Shown one piece after another: positions 24,526 to 33,297 of a stretch of 64,000 nucleotides of DNA. Made by a program: the position numbers and the translations under genes. The DNA comes from an uncultured Clostridia bacterium (lineage in GTDB: Bacteria > Bacillota > Clostridia > Christensenellales > Borkfalkiaceae): assembly GCA_947624005.1 (NCBI GenBank), contig CANQHV010000002.1, positions 1 through 64,000 on the forward strand, read 5' to 3'. Each line of letters starts with the position of its first letter. The first letter of the stretch is position 1. The notes below the pieces were generated by a model. That model was not told the origin of the DNA. It was given only the letters and a program-made list of their open reading frames with translations, and searched no databases.

Positions 24526-25971
24526 ATGCATAAGGTTTTATCAAACGGTCAAATGCGCGCGGCGGACCGCTACACGATAGAAACGCTTAAAATCCCGTCG
24601 GAAACTCTTATGAGGGCGGCGGGAGAGGCGATAGCCGACGAAGTTATAAGAATATGCGCGAAAAAAAGCGTGCTTGTCGTCTGCGGCACGGGCAATAACG
24701 GCGGCGACGGCTTTGTTTGCGCGCAAAAATTGCAAAAATGCGGCGTAAACGTCAGCGTTTTTGCGCTTTCGGGCAAACTTTCGGAAGATTGCGCGCGCGA
24801 GCGGCTTAACTACCGCGGCGCATATTCGGACGGAATATGCGGAGATATAATAGTAGATTGTGTTTTCGGTACGGGGCTTTCGCGCGAAGTTTCGGGCGAG
24901 TACGCCCGAATTATAGAAAAAATCAATTCGTCGGGCGCGTTCGTGATTTCGGCGGATATCCCCAGCGGTCTGAACGGCGACAACGGGCGGATTATGGGGT
25001 GCGCGGTCAAAGCCGACGTTACCGTATGTATCGCGGAACTCAAATTGGGGCACGTGCTTTCAGACGGTCCCGATTTCTGCGGAAAAATAAAAATGGCGGA
25101 TATAGGCATAAAATGCCCCGACGGAAACTATGCGGAAATTTACGACGATAAGGACGTAAGCGCATACTTTCCTTTGCGCAGGCGCAACAGCCATAAGGGA
25201 ACTTACGGCTCGGCGAACATTATCGCGGGCAGCGACAAATACCCGGGCGCGGCGGCTCTCGCTACGCGTTCCGCCTTGAAATCGGGTTGCGGTTATGTTA
25301 AACTCACCACAAGCGAAAGGGTAAAATTCGCGCTTGCGCCACGTATTCCGCAAGCCGTGTATTCAGACGACGCTGACCTTTCTTCGCAGGCGTTGGCAAT
25401 AGGCTCGGGGTGCGGCGTAAGTAGCGAACTTTACGAAAAGTTGCAATATATATTGACAAATTACTCGGGAAAACTCATAATCGACGCCGACGGACTGAAT
25501 ACGCTGTCGAAGTACGGCGCGGGTGTGCTTGACGGTAAAAAATGCGCCGCGCTTATAACGCCGCACATAAAAGAGTTTTCGCGCCTTACGGGACTTTCGA
25601 CGGAAGAAATTCTTTCCGACCCCGTAAAATGCGCGCGCGATTATTCGGAAGCGCACGGCGTATGCGTACTTCTCAAAAGCAATTCAAGCGTAATTTGCGA
25701 GGGCGACAGAACGGTTATAAACGTCAGGGGCGACACTTCTCTTTCAAAGGGCGGCAGCGGCGATATTCTGACGGGCTTTATCTGCGGACTTGCCGCGCGC
25801 GGGCTTCCGCTTTTCGACGCCGCGGTGTGCGCAAGTTATACTTTGGGGCTTGCGGCTGAAATTTCGTCGGAAGAAAAGACGGAGTATTGCGCGACGGCGG
25901 AAGATATAATCAAAAATCTGCATTTTTCGGTTAAACGCTTGACTTGTAAAAATCAATCTGCTAAAATGTAA
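24526..25971 (+). CDS. nnr: Bifunctional NAD(P)H-hydrate epimerase/dehydratase
   Basis: Repairs damaged NAD(P)H hydrates. 481 residues: the N-terminal YjeF_N epimerase domain (about 1-205) has VLVVCGTGNNGGDGFV and VDCVFGTGLSR. The C-terminal ADP-dependent dehydratase of the ribokinase fold (about 215-480) has SHKGTYGSANIIAGS, LIIDADGLN and KGGSGDILTGFICG with the catalytic aspartate. It follows birA by two bases. The promoter of the next transcription unit is embedded in its last codons. Confidence 0.93.
   Translation: MHKVLSNGQMRAADRYTIETLKIPSETLMRAAGEAIADEVIRICAKKSVLVVCGTGNNGGDGFVCAQKLQKCGVNVSVFALSGKLSEDCARERLNYRGAYSDGICGDIIVDCVFGTGLSREVSGEYARIIEKINSSGAFVISADIPSGLNGDNGRIMGCAVKADVTVCIAELKLGHVLSDGPDFCGKIKMADIGIKCPDGNYAEIYDDKDVSAYFPLRRRNSHKGTYGSANIIAGSDKYPGAAALATRSALKSGCGYVKLTTSERVKFALAPRIPQAVYSDDADLSSQALAIGSGCGVSSELYEKLQYILTNYSGKLIIDADGLNTLSKYGAGVLDGKKCAALITPHIKEFSRLTGLSTEEILSDPVKCARDYSEAHGVCVLLKSNSSVICEGDRTVINVRGDTSLSKGGSGDILTGFICGLAARGLPLFDAAVCASYTLGLAAEISSEEKTEYCATAEDIIKNLHFSVKRLTCKNQSAKM
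25939..25967 (+). promoter_or_regulatory. Promoter of the manganese riboswitch transcript
   Basis: TTGACT, 17 bases, TAAAAT inside the 3' end of nnr. Transcription would start at about 25974, exactly where the riboswitch begins. Confidence 0.7.
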
Positions 25972-25973
25972 CC

Positions 25974-26060
25974 GTTGAAAGGGAGTAGTTGCAAGAGCGG
26001 CATCGTCATCACGGCGTAAAAACCCGGTGTCGCCCCCTGTAAGGGAACAAGACTTTTGAC
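25974..26060 (+). ncRNA. yybP-ykoY (Mn2+) riboswitch
   Basis: The conserved blocks occur in order: GTTGAAAGGGAGTAG (5' P1 and loop 1), ATCGTCATCACGG, CCCGGTGTCGCC (loop 3 side) and AACAAGACTTTTGAC (3' P1). P1 pairs GTTGAAAG with CTTTTGAC using wobble pairs. The 3' strand of P1 is also the 5' arm of the following terminator, so ligand binding should prevent termination and switch expression on. This family senses Mn2+ and usually controls metal exporters. The downstream gene is a CaCA exchanger. Confidence 0.85.
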
Positions 26061-26100
26061 TTAATGTATTTTAAGTCAAAAGTCTTGTTTCTTTTCTTTT
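26047..26100 (+). terminator. Riboswitch-controlled terminator
   Basis: An 18-bp stem (ACAAGACTTTTGACTTAA and its complement, loop TGTATT) followed by TTTCTTTTCTTTTT. It is mutually exclusive with P1 of the riboswitch. Confidence 0.85.
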
Positions 26101-26134
26101 TCAGACGGCAAAAATATAAAGCGAGGCAAAAGAA

Positions 26135-27274
26135 ATGGAATTTAATCTGGTTCTCGACAATATCGGCGCGACGTGGGTGGTAAATATATTGCTCCTCGTC
26201 ATAGGCTTCGTACTTCTTGTCAAGGGCGCCGACTTTTTCGTGGACGGCGCTTCGGGTATCGCCAAAAAACTGAAAATTTCTTCGTTTATAATAGGCGTAA
26301 CGGTAGTGGCGGTCGGCACAAGCGCGCCCGAGCTTGCCGTTACGGTATTCGACGCGGTAGGCGGCGCGGGCGACGTAATAATAGGCAATATACTCGGCAG
26401 TAACGTACTGAATATATTGCTTATATTGGGTCTGTCGGCGGTAATCTGCAAACTTCCCGTCGAAAAGACCACGCGTTGGATAGATATGCCGTTCCTCGTA
26501 TTCGTAAGCGCGCTGTTCCTTATTTTCGGTATGTTTGTCGGCGGCTATTCCACGGGTACCGAAGACGGCAAGTTCTTCTTTAACGGAGTAATGCCCTGGT
26601 GGTGCGGACTTATTTTGCTTTTGCTGTACTTCGCTTTTATGGCTTATAACATAGTGCTTGCGAGAAAACAGTCGAAAGCCCAATTAGAGCAGGCAACGGC
26701 GGTTTCCGTTTCAGAACCTTTTGCGGTAAGCGCGGAAGAGGAAAACGCGGGCTTTATAAAAAAACTCAAAGCGGGTTACGAAAGTCTTCAAAGCAAAGCC
26801 TGGTTTTTAATTGCGCTCGTTCTGGTCGGACTTTTAATGGTAGTCGGCGGTGCGACCGTCGTCGTCAGCTCGGCAAGGACGATAGCCGTAGAACTTATCG
26901 GCATACCGACGGAAATCGTCGCGCTCACCGTAGTCGCTTTCGGCACCTCGCTTCCCGAACTTATAACCTCGGTTTCCGCGGCGCGTAAAGGCGACGTCGG
27001 CATAGCGACGGGCAATATCATAGGCAGTAACATAGCCAACATTCTTCTTATAGGCGGCGTCGGCGCGCTGTGCACGGGTTCGAAAGGAATCGCGTTTACA
27101 ATGGAAGGTCTTGTGGGCGGCGTTGTGTCGCTTATCGCCGCGGCGCTGATATGGGGGTTTTCCTGCGGAAAGACCCAAAGCCTCGGTAGACTTGCGGGCG
27201 TTATAATGCTTATGTGCCTTGTCGGGTATTATACGTTCCTTTTCGTCAATCTCGGCGTAGGGATATACCGATAG
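26135..27274 (+). CDS. CaCA-family sodium/calcium-type cation exchanger
   Basis: A 379-residue membrane protein with about ten helices and the two inverted alpha repeats of the family: GTSAPELAV ... GNILGSNVLNILLILG near residues 70-105, and GTSLPELIT ... GNIIGSNIANILLIGG near 270-310. A charged cytoplasmic loop lies between (about 180-225). These exchangers move Ca2+ or other divalent cations out against Na+ or H+. Control by a yybP-ykoY riboswitch argues that Mn2+ is a physiological substrate here; that is inference. The gene starts 35 bases after the riboswitch terminator. Confidence 0.9.
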   Translation: MEFNLVLDNIGATWVVNILLLVIGFVLLVKGADFFVDGASGIAKKLKISSFIIGVTVVAVGTSAPELAVTVFDAVGGAGDVIIGNILGSNVLNILLILGLSAVICKLPVEKTTRWIDMPFLVFVSALFLIFGMFVGGYSTGTEDGKFFFNGVMPWWCGLILLLLYFAFMAYNIVLARKQSKAQLEQATAVSVSEPFAVSAEEENAGFIKKLKAGYESLQSKAWFLIALVLVGLLMVVGGATVVVSSARTIAVELIGIPTEIVALTVVAFGTSLPELITSVSAARKGDVGIATGNIIGSNIANILLIGGVGALCTGSKGIAFTMEGLVGGVVSLIAAALIWGFSCGKTQSLGRLAGVIMLMCLVGYYTFLFVNLGVGIYR

Positions 27275-27358
27275 GTATAAATTAGCTTCTTTCCGTCAAC
27301 ACTGAATAGTAGGCAGTACATATAATAATATATACCCACTGCCAAAAACGAGGTTGAT

Positions 27359-27706
27359 ATGACGATTAAGCGCGGAGAACTTTACTACGCAGACTTATCG
27401 CCCGTGGTGGGCAGCGAGCAGGGAGGCATTCGTCCCGTACTCGTGGTGCAGAACGACGTCGGGAACAAGTATTCCCCGACGGTAATCGCCGCGGCGGTAA
27501 CGAGCAAAATAAACAAGGCGAAACTTCCTACGCATATAGAACTTCCGTCCTCGACGTACGGACTTGCACGGGATTCGGTAATACTACTCGAACAGATACG
27601 CACGCTTGACAAAAGGCGGCTGAAAGAGCGGATAGGCGAGCTTAACGCAAGCACTATGTCGCGCGTGGAAGAGGCAATTCTGATAAGTTTGGGCTTTGTG
27701 AAATAA
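27359..27706 (+). CDS. mazF: MazF/NdoA-type endoribonuclease toxin without adjacent antitoxin
   Basis: The 115-residue PemK/MazF-family protein ([56 protein letters not shown]) is expected to cut single-stranded mRNA at a short sequence. Length and motifs match the chromosomal NdoA of Firmicutes. Normally a MazE/NdoAI antitoxin gene lies directly upstream, but the 84-base gap before this gene has no open frame of that kind, and the preceding gene is an ion exchanger. GAGGTTGAT precedes the ATG. The antitoxin must lie elsewhere, or the protein is regulated differently. Confidence 0.92.
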   Translation: MTIKRGELYYADLSPVVGSEQGGIRPVLVVQNDVGNKYSPTVIAAAVTSKINKAKLPTHIELPSSTYGLARDSVILLEQIRTLDKRRLKERIGELNASTMSRVEEAILISLGFVK

Positions 27707-27711
27707 TTACG

Positions 27712-27745
27712 ACGGCGGCGCGAAATTTTCGCGCCGCCGTTTAAA
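27712..27745 (+). terminator. mazF terminator
   Basis: ACGGCGGCGCGAAA pairs with TTTCGCGCCGCCGT, followed by TTAAATTT. Confidence 0.75.
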
Positions 27746-27760
27746 TTTACCTCAACTTAA

Positions 27761-27789
27761 TTGACAAACTTACACTTTTACTATATCAT
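27761..27789 (+). promoter_or_regulatory. lspA promoter (leaderless arrangement)
   Basis: TTGACA, 17 bases, TATCAT ending at 27789. The lspA ATG is at 27797, where transcription should start. No ribosome site fits between. Confidence 0.65.
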
Positions 27790-27796
27790 TAAATCT

Positions 27797-28561
27797 ATGA
27801 AAAAAAGTAAATTCAAAATCAATATAGGCGTATGGAGCCTTATATTTATCGCAATATGCGCTTTGCTTGTTGCGGTGGATTTACTTACCAAACTTTTCGA
27901 AGAGGCGCACGGCTGGGAATTTACCGTAATTCCCAAACTTATACGCGTAGTCAGCGGCACGCGCAATCAGGGGTGCGCTTTCAGCTTTTTAAACGACAAT
28001 CCCGAAGTCGGTCAGCCTATTTTAATAACGTTTACCATAATTTTATTGCTCGGGATAATAGGTATTTTCCTTGTCGTACCCGAAAGGCTTAAATTGACAA
28101 AACTCGCGCTTGCGGTTATAGCGGCGGGCGCGATAGGCAACCTTGTGGACAGGTGCGCTTACCGTATGGTGCGCGACTTTATCGAACTGAATATGATATT
28201 CAGTTGGGCGTCGTGCAATATAGCCGATTTCTGCATAGTCATAGGCACGGCTATGCTTGTAGTGGATATTCTGTTTATAAACGATTGGGCGATTTTCCCC
28301 AAAACCAAATCCGCGCGTGCCGCGCACGAAAAGCGCGAAGCGGAAGAAAGGGCTAAAAAGGCGAAAGCGGCCGCGGGCGCCGCTTCGGACAATGCGGGCG
28401 CCGCAAATTCCGTAAACGCGCGCGAAAGTTCGGAAAGTTTGGAAATCTCGGCGGAAAGCGCGCCCGAAAACGTTAATTCCCCCGATAAAAATACCGTAGA
28501 CGGCGATACGGACGGCAATAAGGCTTTAAAAGACGAAAACGGAGAGGACGGGGCGGCTTAA
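27797..28561 (+). CDS. lspA: Signal peptidase II with long acidic C-terminal tail
   Basis: Cleaves lipoprotein signal peptides at the membrane. 254 residues: four membrane helices in the first ~170, with family motifs NQGCAFSF, GAIGNLVDR and CNIADF supplying the two catalytic aspartates. The remaining ~80 residues are an unusual Lys/Ala-rich then Glu/Asp/Ser/Asn-rich, probably disordered cytoplasmic tail absent from typical LspA (about 150-170 residues). Start ATG 27797 is preferred; an upstream in-frame TTG is the promoter's -35 box. The next gene begins right after the stop. Confidence 0.9.
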   Translation: MKKSKFKINIGVWSLIFIAICALLVAVDLLTKLFEEAHGWEFTVIPKLIRVVSGTRNQGCAFSFLNDNPEVGQPILITFTIILLLGIIGIFLVVPERLKLTKLALAVIAAGAIGNLVDRCAYRMVRDFIELNMIFSWASCNIADFCIVIGTAMLVVDILFINDWAIFPKTKSARAAHEKREAEERAKKAKAAAGAASDNAGAANSVNARESSESLEISAESAPENVNSPDKNTVDGDTDGNKALKDENGEDGAA

Positions 28562-29461
28562 ATGAAAAAGACGTTTGCCGCCGAAAAAAATTACGACCGC
28601 GCGGACGTTTTTTTGTCCGAAGCCGCCGAAATTTCACGTTCGTCGGCAAAACGGCTTATCGAAAACGGTTGCGCTTCTTGCGGCGGCGAAAAAGTAAAGC
28701 CGTCGCGCGCCGTTGCAAAGGGCGAGGAGTTTGAAGTCGATTTCCCGCAGGCGGAAGAGTATTCGGCGCGACCCGAAAACATTCCCCTCGACATAGTTTA
28801 CGAGGACGATTATCTCGCCGTAATCAACAAGCCGCAGGGAATGACCGTACACGCGGGCAACGGCAATACAAGCGGAACGCTTGTAAACGCCTTGCTGTAT
28901 AATCTTGATTCTTTAAGCGGCATAAACGGGGTTTTGCGCCCCGGAATAGTTCACAGAATCGACAAAGACACGTCGGGTCTTTTGGTAGTCGCCAAATGCG
29001 ACGAGGCGCATATAAGCCTTTCGAAGCAGATTGCCGAAAAAACCTGCAAACGCACTTACATTGCGCTTCTTGAAGGCAGAGTAAAAGACGACCGCGGCAG
29101 AATAACCACATATATCGGCAGAAATCCCGCGGACAGGCTTAAAATGGCGGTGGTGCCGCCCGACAAGGGCAAGCTTGCCGTAACCGATTTCGAGGTTATA
29201 AAGCGGTACGAAAATTTCACTTTGTGCAGATTCGGACTTTTTACGGGCAGAACGCATCAGATACGCGTTCACGCGAAATATATGGGTCATCCCGTGGTGG
29301 GCGACCCCGTCTACGGCGTAAAAAAGCAGAAATTCAGGCTTTCGGGTCAGCTTCTGCACGCGTGCGAGCTTACGCTTGTCCACCCTAAAACGGGCGAAGA
29401 GATGACTTTTTCGGCGCCTTTGCCCGACTATTTTCTGCAAGTTTTAGAAAAAATTAAGTAA
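28562..29461 (+). CDS. RluA/RluD-family pseudouridine synthase
   Basis: A 299-residue RNA pseudouridine synthase. The N-terminal S4 domain (about 10-65, SSAKRLIENGCASCGGEKV) is followed by the catalytic domain with PLDIVYEDDYLAVINKPQGM and HRIDKDTSGLLV, which holds the catalytic aspartate, and later RTHQIRVHAKYMGHPVVGDPVYG. It most resembles the RluD/YlyB branch that modifies 23S rRNA, and lspA-rluD-like pairing is common in Gram-positives. The start directly abuts the lspA stop (TAA then ATG). Confidence 0.92.
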   Translation: MKKTFAAEKNYDRADVFLSEAAEISRSSAKRLIENGCASCGGEKVKPSRAVAKGEEFEVDFPQAEEYSARPENIPLDIVYEDDYLAVINKPQGMTVHAGNGNTSGTLVNALLYNLDSLSGINGVLRPGIVHRIDKDTSGLLVVAKCDEAHISLSKQIAEKTCKRTYIALLEGRVKDDRGRITTYIGRNPADRLKMAVVPPDKGKLAVTDFEVIKRYENFTLCRFGLFTGRTHQIRVHAKYMGHPVVGDPVYGVKKQKFRLSGQLLHACELTLVHPKTGEEMTFSAPLPDYFLQVLEKIK

Positions 29462-29474
29462 AAGGAGATATATT

Positions 29475-29819
29475 ATGGCAAAAAAGAACAAGTCTACCGC
29501 TTCCGAAAGAACGGATTTGTCGAAATTCTGCGCCTTCTGGGGCATAGCTATCGCGGCGACGTTTTTCGTAATAGGCGGTTTACTGCGCCTTATTATCGGC
29601 GCTATCGGCGAAATTTCGGGTAATGTCGAAAACGTGCTTAATACCGTTTATTCGGTAACGTCGTTCCTCGGACAGCTCGCGCTTTTAATCGGCGTAGCAA
29701 TTCCCGCATACCGCTATGTGCGCGGCAAAACCAAGGGGTGGAGAATCTTTTATTGGATAGCCCTTATAATATTCACGTTCGGCGTGGTATTCGGACTTAT
29801 CGGCTCGTTCCTCGGCTGA
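29475..29819 (+). CDS. Small three-helix membrane protein
   Basis: 114 residues: a charged N-terminus (MAKKNKSTASERTD), then hydrophobic helices at about 19-45, 58-77 and 88-112. AAAGGAGATATATT precedes the ATG and a terminator follows. I do not recognise the family. It is probably the last gene of the lspA transcript. Confidence 0.75.
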   Translation: MAKKNKSTASERTDLSKFCAFWGIAIAATFFVIGGLLRLIIGAIGEISGNVENVLNTVYSVTSFLGQLALLIGVAIPAYRYVRGKTKGWRIFYWIALIIFTFGVVFGLIGSFLG

Positions 29820-29830
29820 CAAATTGCCGA

Positions 29831-29860
29831 AAGGCGGCACATATTGCCGCCTTTTCTTAT
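29831..29860 (+). terminator. Terminator of the lspA operon
   Basis: AAGGCGGCA pairs with TGCCGCCTT, followed by TTCTTATTT. Confidence 0.85.
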
Positions 29861-29875
29861 TTCCGCGCTTTTTTC

Positions 29876-29904
29876 TTTACAAATTCCGCGCGATAATTTA
29901 TAAT
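29876..29904 (+). promoter_or_regulatory. Promoter of DUF512-der-plsY (leaderless arrangement)
   Basis: TTTACA, 17 bases, TATAAT ending at 29904. The ATG of the first gene is at 29911, six bases later, with no ribosome site. Confidence 0.75.
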
Positions 29905-29910
29905 TGAAAT

Positions 29911-31188
29911 ATGCTTGAAATTCTTTCGGCAAAAGGCGCCGCGGCAAAAAAATACGGCTTGAAAAAAGGCGTAAAAATAATTTCGTTCGACGGGTTCGGG
30001 ACGGTGGACGATTTGGATTACCTGTTTTACGACTCGAAGCCGACTTTTACTATGCGCGTAGTCGGAAAGGACGGCGTTGAAAGGACGTTCAGTGTCGATA
30101 AGGGCGAAGAAAGCCTTAATCTCACGTTTAAAAAGAACGACGTAATCCGCACCTGTACGAATAAGTGCGTGTTTTGCTTCGTCGATCAGATGCCCGCCCA
30201 TATGCGCGACAGTCTTTATATAAAAGACGACGACTACGTTATGAGTTTTATGTGCGGAAACTTTATCACCATGACCAACGTTTCCGACGAAGAACTCGAC
30301 CGTATAATCCGTCTGCACCTTTCGCCTATGTACGTTTCGGTGCATACGACCGACGGCGAACTGCGCAAAAAGATGCTCGGCAACAGATTTGCGGACAAAA
30401 TAACGGCGCAACTCAAAAAACTTGCCGCCGCAAAAATCACGGTACACTGTCAGGCGGTAATAGTGCCCGCAATGAACGACGGCGCACAGCTTGAAAAAAC
30501 CGCGCGCGACCTGTTCGCGCTTTATCCCGCCGTAGCCGACCTCGCGGTTGTGCCCACGGGGCTTACAAAGTATCGCGACAATCTTACGCAAATAGACGAC
30601 CTTACCTGCGAAACCGCGTGCGAAATCTTAAAACTTTGCGCGGAACTTAATAAGGAGTTCGGCGTAAACTTTTTGCTCCCCGCCGACGAATATTACATAA
30701 AAAGCGGAAAAAATCCCGAACCCGTGGACTTTTACGGCGATTTTCCGCAGATAGAAAACGGCATAGGAATGACAAGCAAATTCCTTGCGGAATTTGACGC
30801 GGCGCTTTACGCGGCGAAATTGAAAAAACCGCGCAGTATCGCGGTGATAACGGGCGTAAGCGCCTATACGAATATTCAGAAATGTTGCGAGAGGGCGAAC
30901 GCGGCGGTTGAAAATCTTCATTCTTTCGCCTTGCCCGTCGAAAACGAATTTTTCGGCGAAAGCGTGACGTGTACGGGACTTCTGACGGGCGGCGATATCT
31001 TAAACGCGCTTAAAAAGCGCGCCGACAGTTTCGACGGCGTAATAATTCCCGCCGTATGTTTAAAGGAGTTCGAGGACGTTTTTTTGGACGGAATGTCCGT
31101 TTCGCAGCTTAAAAAATCGCTTAAAGGCAAAAAAGTCACGATAAACAGAAACACCGCGGACTTTTTTGAAAATCTTATAAAAGGTTAG
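29911..31188 (+). CDS. DUF512 family radical SAM-like protein
   Basis: 425 residues: an N-terminal PDZ-like domain (about 1-75), the Cys cluster CTNKCVFCFVDQMP near residue 78 that resembles a radical-SAM 4Fe-4S site, then a TIM-barrel-like part, and the DUF512 C-terminal domain (about 200-400). The family is conserved beside der in Clostridia. The precise reaction is unknown. It starts the DUF512-der-plsY operon, with der beginning two bases after its stop. Confidence 0.9.
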   Translation: MLEILSAKGAAAKKYGLKKGVKIISFDGFGTVDDLDYLFYDSKPTFTMRVVGKDGVERTFSVDKGEESLNLTFKKNDVIRTCTNKCVFCFVDQMPAHMRDSLYIKDDDYVMSFMCGNFITMTNVSDEELDRIIRLHLSPMYVSVHTTDGELRKKMLGNRFADKITAQLKKLAAAKITVHCQAVIVPAMNDGAQLEKTARDLFALYPAVADLAVVPTGLTKYRDNLTQIDDLTCETACEILKLCAELNKEFGVNFLLPADEYYIKSGKNPEPVDFYGDFPQIENGIGMTSKFLAEFDAALYAAKLKKPRSIAVITGVSAYTNIQKCCERANAAVENLHSFALPVENEFFGESVTCTGLLTGGDILNALKKRADSFDGVIIPAVCLKEFEDVFLDGMSVSQLKKSLKGKKVTINRNTADFFENLIKG

Positions 31189-31190
31189 TT

Positions 31191-32501
31191 ATGGCATACC
31201 CCTTGATTGCCGTCGTCGGCAGACCGAACGTCGGTAAAAGCACCTTTTTCAATAAGGTTGCAGGCAGAAAAATTTCGATAACGGAAGACAGACCTGGCGT
31301 TACGCGCGACAGACTTTACGTCGATTGCGAGTGGCGCGGCAAGCCTTTCACAATTGTAGATACGGGCGGCATCGAACTGCGCTCGGACGACGTTATGTGG
31401 CGCGAGATAAAAAAACAGGCGGAAGTCGCCGTGGACTGTGCGCAGGTAATAGTGTTTATGGTTGACGGCAAAGAGGGGCTTACTTCGTCCGATTACGACG
31501 TGGCGGACCTTTTGCGCCGCAGTAAAAAACCCGTAATTCTCGCCGTAAACAAAATCGACGAATATTCCGAGGACAAGCTTTTCGAATTTTATGCGCTCGG
31601 TTTGGGCGAACCGTTTCCGCTGTCCGCGGAACATTCGCAAGGCATAGGCGATATTCTGGACGAGGCTGTAAGTTGGTTTGAAAGGGGCGAAACAACCGAG
31701 GACGTCGGCATAAAAATCGCCGTCGTCGGCAAGCCCAACGCGGGTAAAAGCAGCCTTGTGAACAAACTGCTCGGCTTCGAACGCTCGATAGTGACCGACG
31801 TTGCAGGCACAACCCGCGACGCGATAGACACGAAATTCGTTTACGACGGCAGAGATTATACTATTATCGACACGGCGGGCATACGCAAAAAAAGCAAGGT
31901 AGAGGACGACGTCGAGTACTACTCGGTTATGCGTGCGTTCGACGCGGTGCGCCGCGCCGACGTATGCCTTCTTGTGGTTGACAGTACGGACGGGCTTACT
32001 GAGCAGGACACCAAAATCATAGGTTACGTCCACGAACAGGGCAAGCCGTCTGTAATTGTAATGAACAAGTGGGACCTTATCGAAAAAGATACAAACACAA
32101 TAAACAAATTTCAGGACAAATTGCGTGAAGACCTTAAATTTATGGACTATTTCAAGTCCGTATATATTTCGGCAAAAACGGGTCAGCGCACCGAAAAGAT
32201 TTTGTCGCTTGTGGACGAAGTATACGCTCATTCCCGTTTCAGAATCGCGACGGGTATGTTAAACGACGTTATTTTAGACGCGGTGCGCGCCAACGAACCG
32301 CCCTCGTATAACGGCAGACGGCTTAAAGTATACTATTGTTCGCAGGTCGCGGTCGCGCCGCCGACGTTCGTCTTGTTCGTAAACAGTTGCGACCTTATGC
32401 ACTTTTCTTACGAACGGTTTCTCGAAAATACGTTAAGGAGCAACTTCGATTTTTCGGGCACGCCGTTGAAAATTCTGACAAGGGAGAAAAAGAGCGAATG
32501 A
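31191..32501 (+). CDS. der: Ribosome-assembly GTPase Der (EngA)
   Basis: The 436-residue protein has two tandem GTPase domains: GRPNVGKST near residue 10 with DTGG and NKID, and GKPNAGKSS near 184 with DTAG and NKWD. A C-terminal KH-like domain follows (about 350-436). Der acts in maturation of the 50S subunit and is essential in most bacteria. It overlaps plsY by four bases (ATGA). Confidence 0.97.
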   Translation: MAYPLIAVVGRPNVGKSTFFNKVAGRKISITEDRPGVTRDRLYVDCEWRGKPFTIVDTGGIELRSDDVMWREIKKQAEVAVDCAQVIVFMVDGKEGLTSSDYDVADLLRRSKKPVILAVNKIDEYSEDKLFEFYALGLGEPFPLSAEHSQGIGDILDEAVSWFERGETTEDVGIKIAVVGKPNAGKSSLVNKLLGFERSIVTDVAGTTRDAIDTKFVYDGRDYTIIDTAGIRKKSKVEDDVEYYSVMRAFDAVRRADVCLLVVDSTDGLTEQDTKIIGYVHEQGKPSVIVMNKWDLIEKDTNTINKFQDKLREDLKFMDYFKSVYISAKTGQRTEKILSLVDEVYAHSRFRIATGMLNDVILDAVRANEPPSYNGRRLKVYYCSQVAVAPPTFVLFVNSCDLMHFSYERFLENTLRSNFDFSGTPLKILTREKKSE

Positions 32502-33229
32502 AAGAACTTGCGCTTTCCCGCAGTTGGTTTTATTTTGTAATCGCCGCCGTCGTGTGCTATCTTATCGGCTGTTTCAATTTTGCCGTACTCATTTCGCACG
32601 TCAAAAAAAAGGATATACGCGACGTGGGCAGCGGAAATCCCGGCACTATGAATATGACCCGTTCGTTCGGGCTTAAATTCGGCGCGATAAACTTCTTCTG
32701 CGACCTTGTAAAGGGCGGTCTGCCCGCAGTCGTGGCGTACTTTATTTTCAAAGATTATTATTTCGAGGGCACGATAGTAAGAGTTTCGGATTTCGCCCGT
32801 TATTTTTTCGGTGTTTTCGTTATAATAGGTCACGTTTTTCCCGTCACGATGAAGTTTAAGGGCGGCAAAGGCATCGCTTCCACAATGGGGCTTTTCACCT
32901 TTTCGCTCGCCTGCGATGAATGGTGGTATTTTTTGATAGCGGCGGCTTTTCTGACGCTCGTTCTGCTGTATATCGTATTTTTCGAGTGGGGGTCAATGGG
33001 CTCGCTCATCGGCGTTGCGGGTCTGACGGCGTTTCAGGCGACGGTATTCTTTTTCAGATACGAAAATCTTTTAAACGGTTGGGTAATCGCCTGCCTCGGA
33101 CTTTTGCTTGCGCTTAATCTTATAACGTGGATAGCGCACCGTAAAAACATTTACAGACTATTGGCGGGCGAAGAACACCGCACCATAGTCCGCAAAAGCC
33201 GCAAACCTGAAAAATACCCGTTGGATTGA
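32498..33229 (+). CDS. plsY: Acyl-phosphate glycerol-3-phosphate acyltransferase
   Basis: The first acylation of glycerol-3-phosphate in phospholipid synthesis. The 243-residue integral membrane enzyme has family motifs YLIGCFNFAVLIS, DVGSGNPGTMNMTRSFG and GHVFPVTMKFKGGKGIASTMG. It is somewhat longer than most PlsY (about 200), with extra C-terminal basic residues. ATG 32498 overlaps the der stop; AGGGAG lies upstream. Confidence 0.93.
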   Translation: MKELALSRSWFYFVIAAVVCYLIGCFNFAVLISHVKKKDIRDVGSGNPGTMNMTRSFGLKFGAINFFCDLVKGGLPAVVAYFIFKDYYFEGTIVRVSDFARYFFGVFVIIGHVFPVTMKFKGGKGIASTMGLFTFSLACDEWWYFLIAAAFLTLVLLYIVFFEWGSMGSLIGVAGLTAFQATVFFFRYENLLNGWVIACLGLLLALNLITWIAHRKNIYRLLAGEEHRTIVRKSRKPEKYPLD

Positions 33230-33253
33230 CCGATTGCGGAAAATTAAAATCAT

Positions 33254-33297
33254 AAAAAAGCGGCTTGCGGCAATCTGCCGCAAGCCGCTTTTTTATT
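33254..33297. terminator. Bidirectional terminator
   Basis: AAAAAAGCGGCTTGCGGCA and its complement form a 19-bp stem, with A/T runs giving T-tails on both strands, between convergent plsY and the next gene. Confidence 0.9.
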
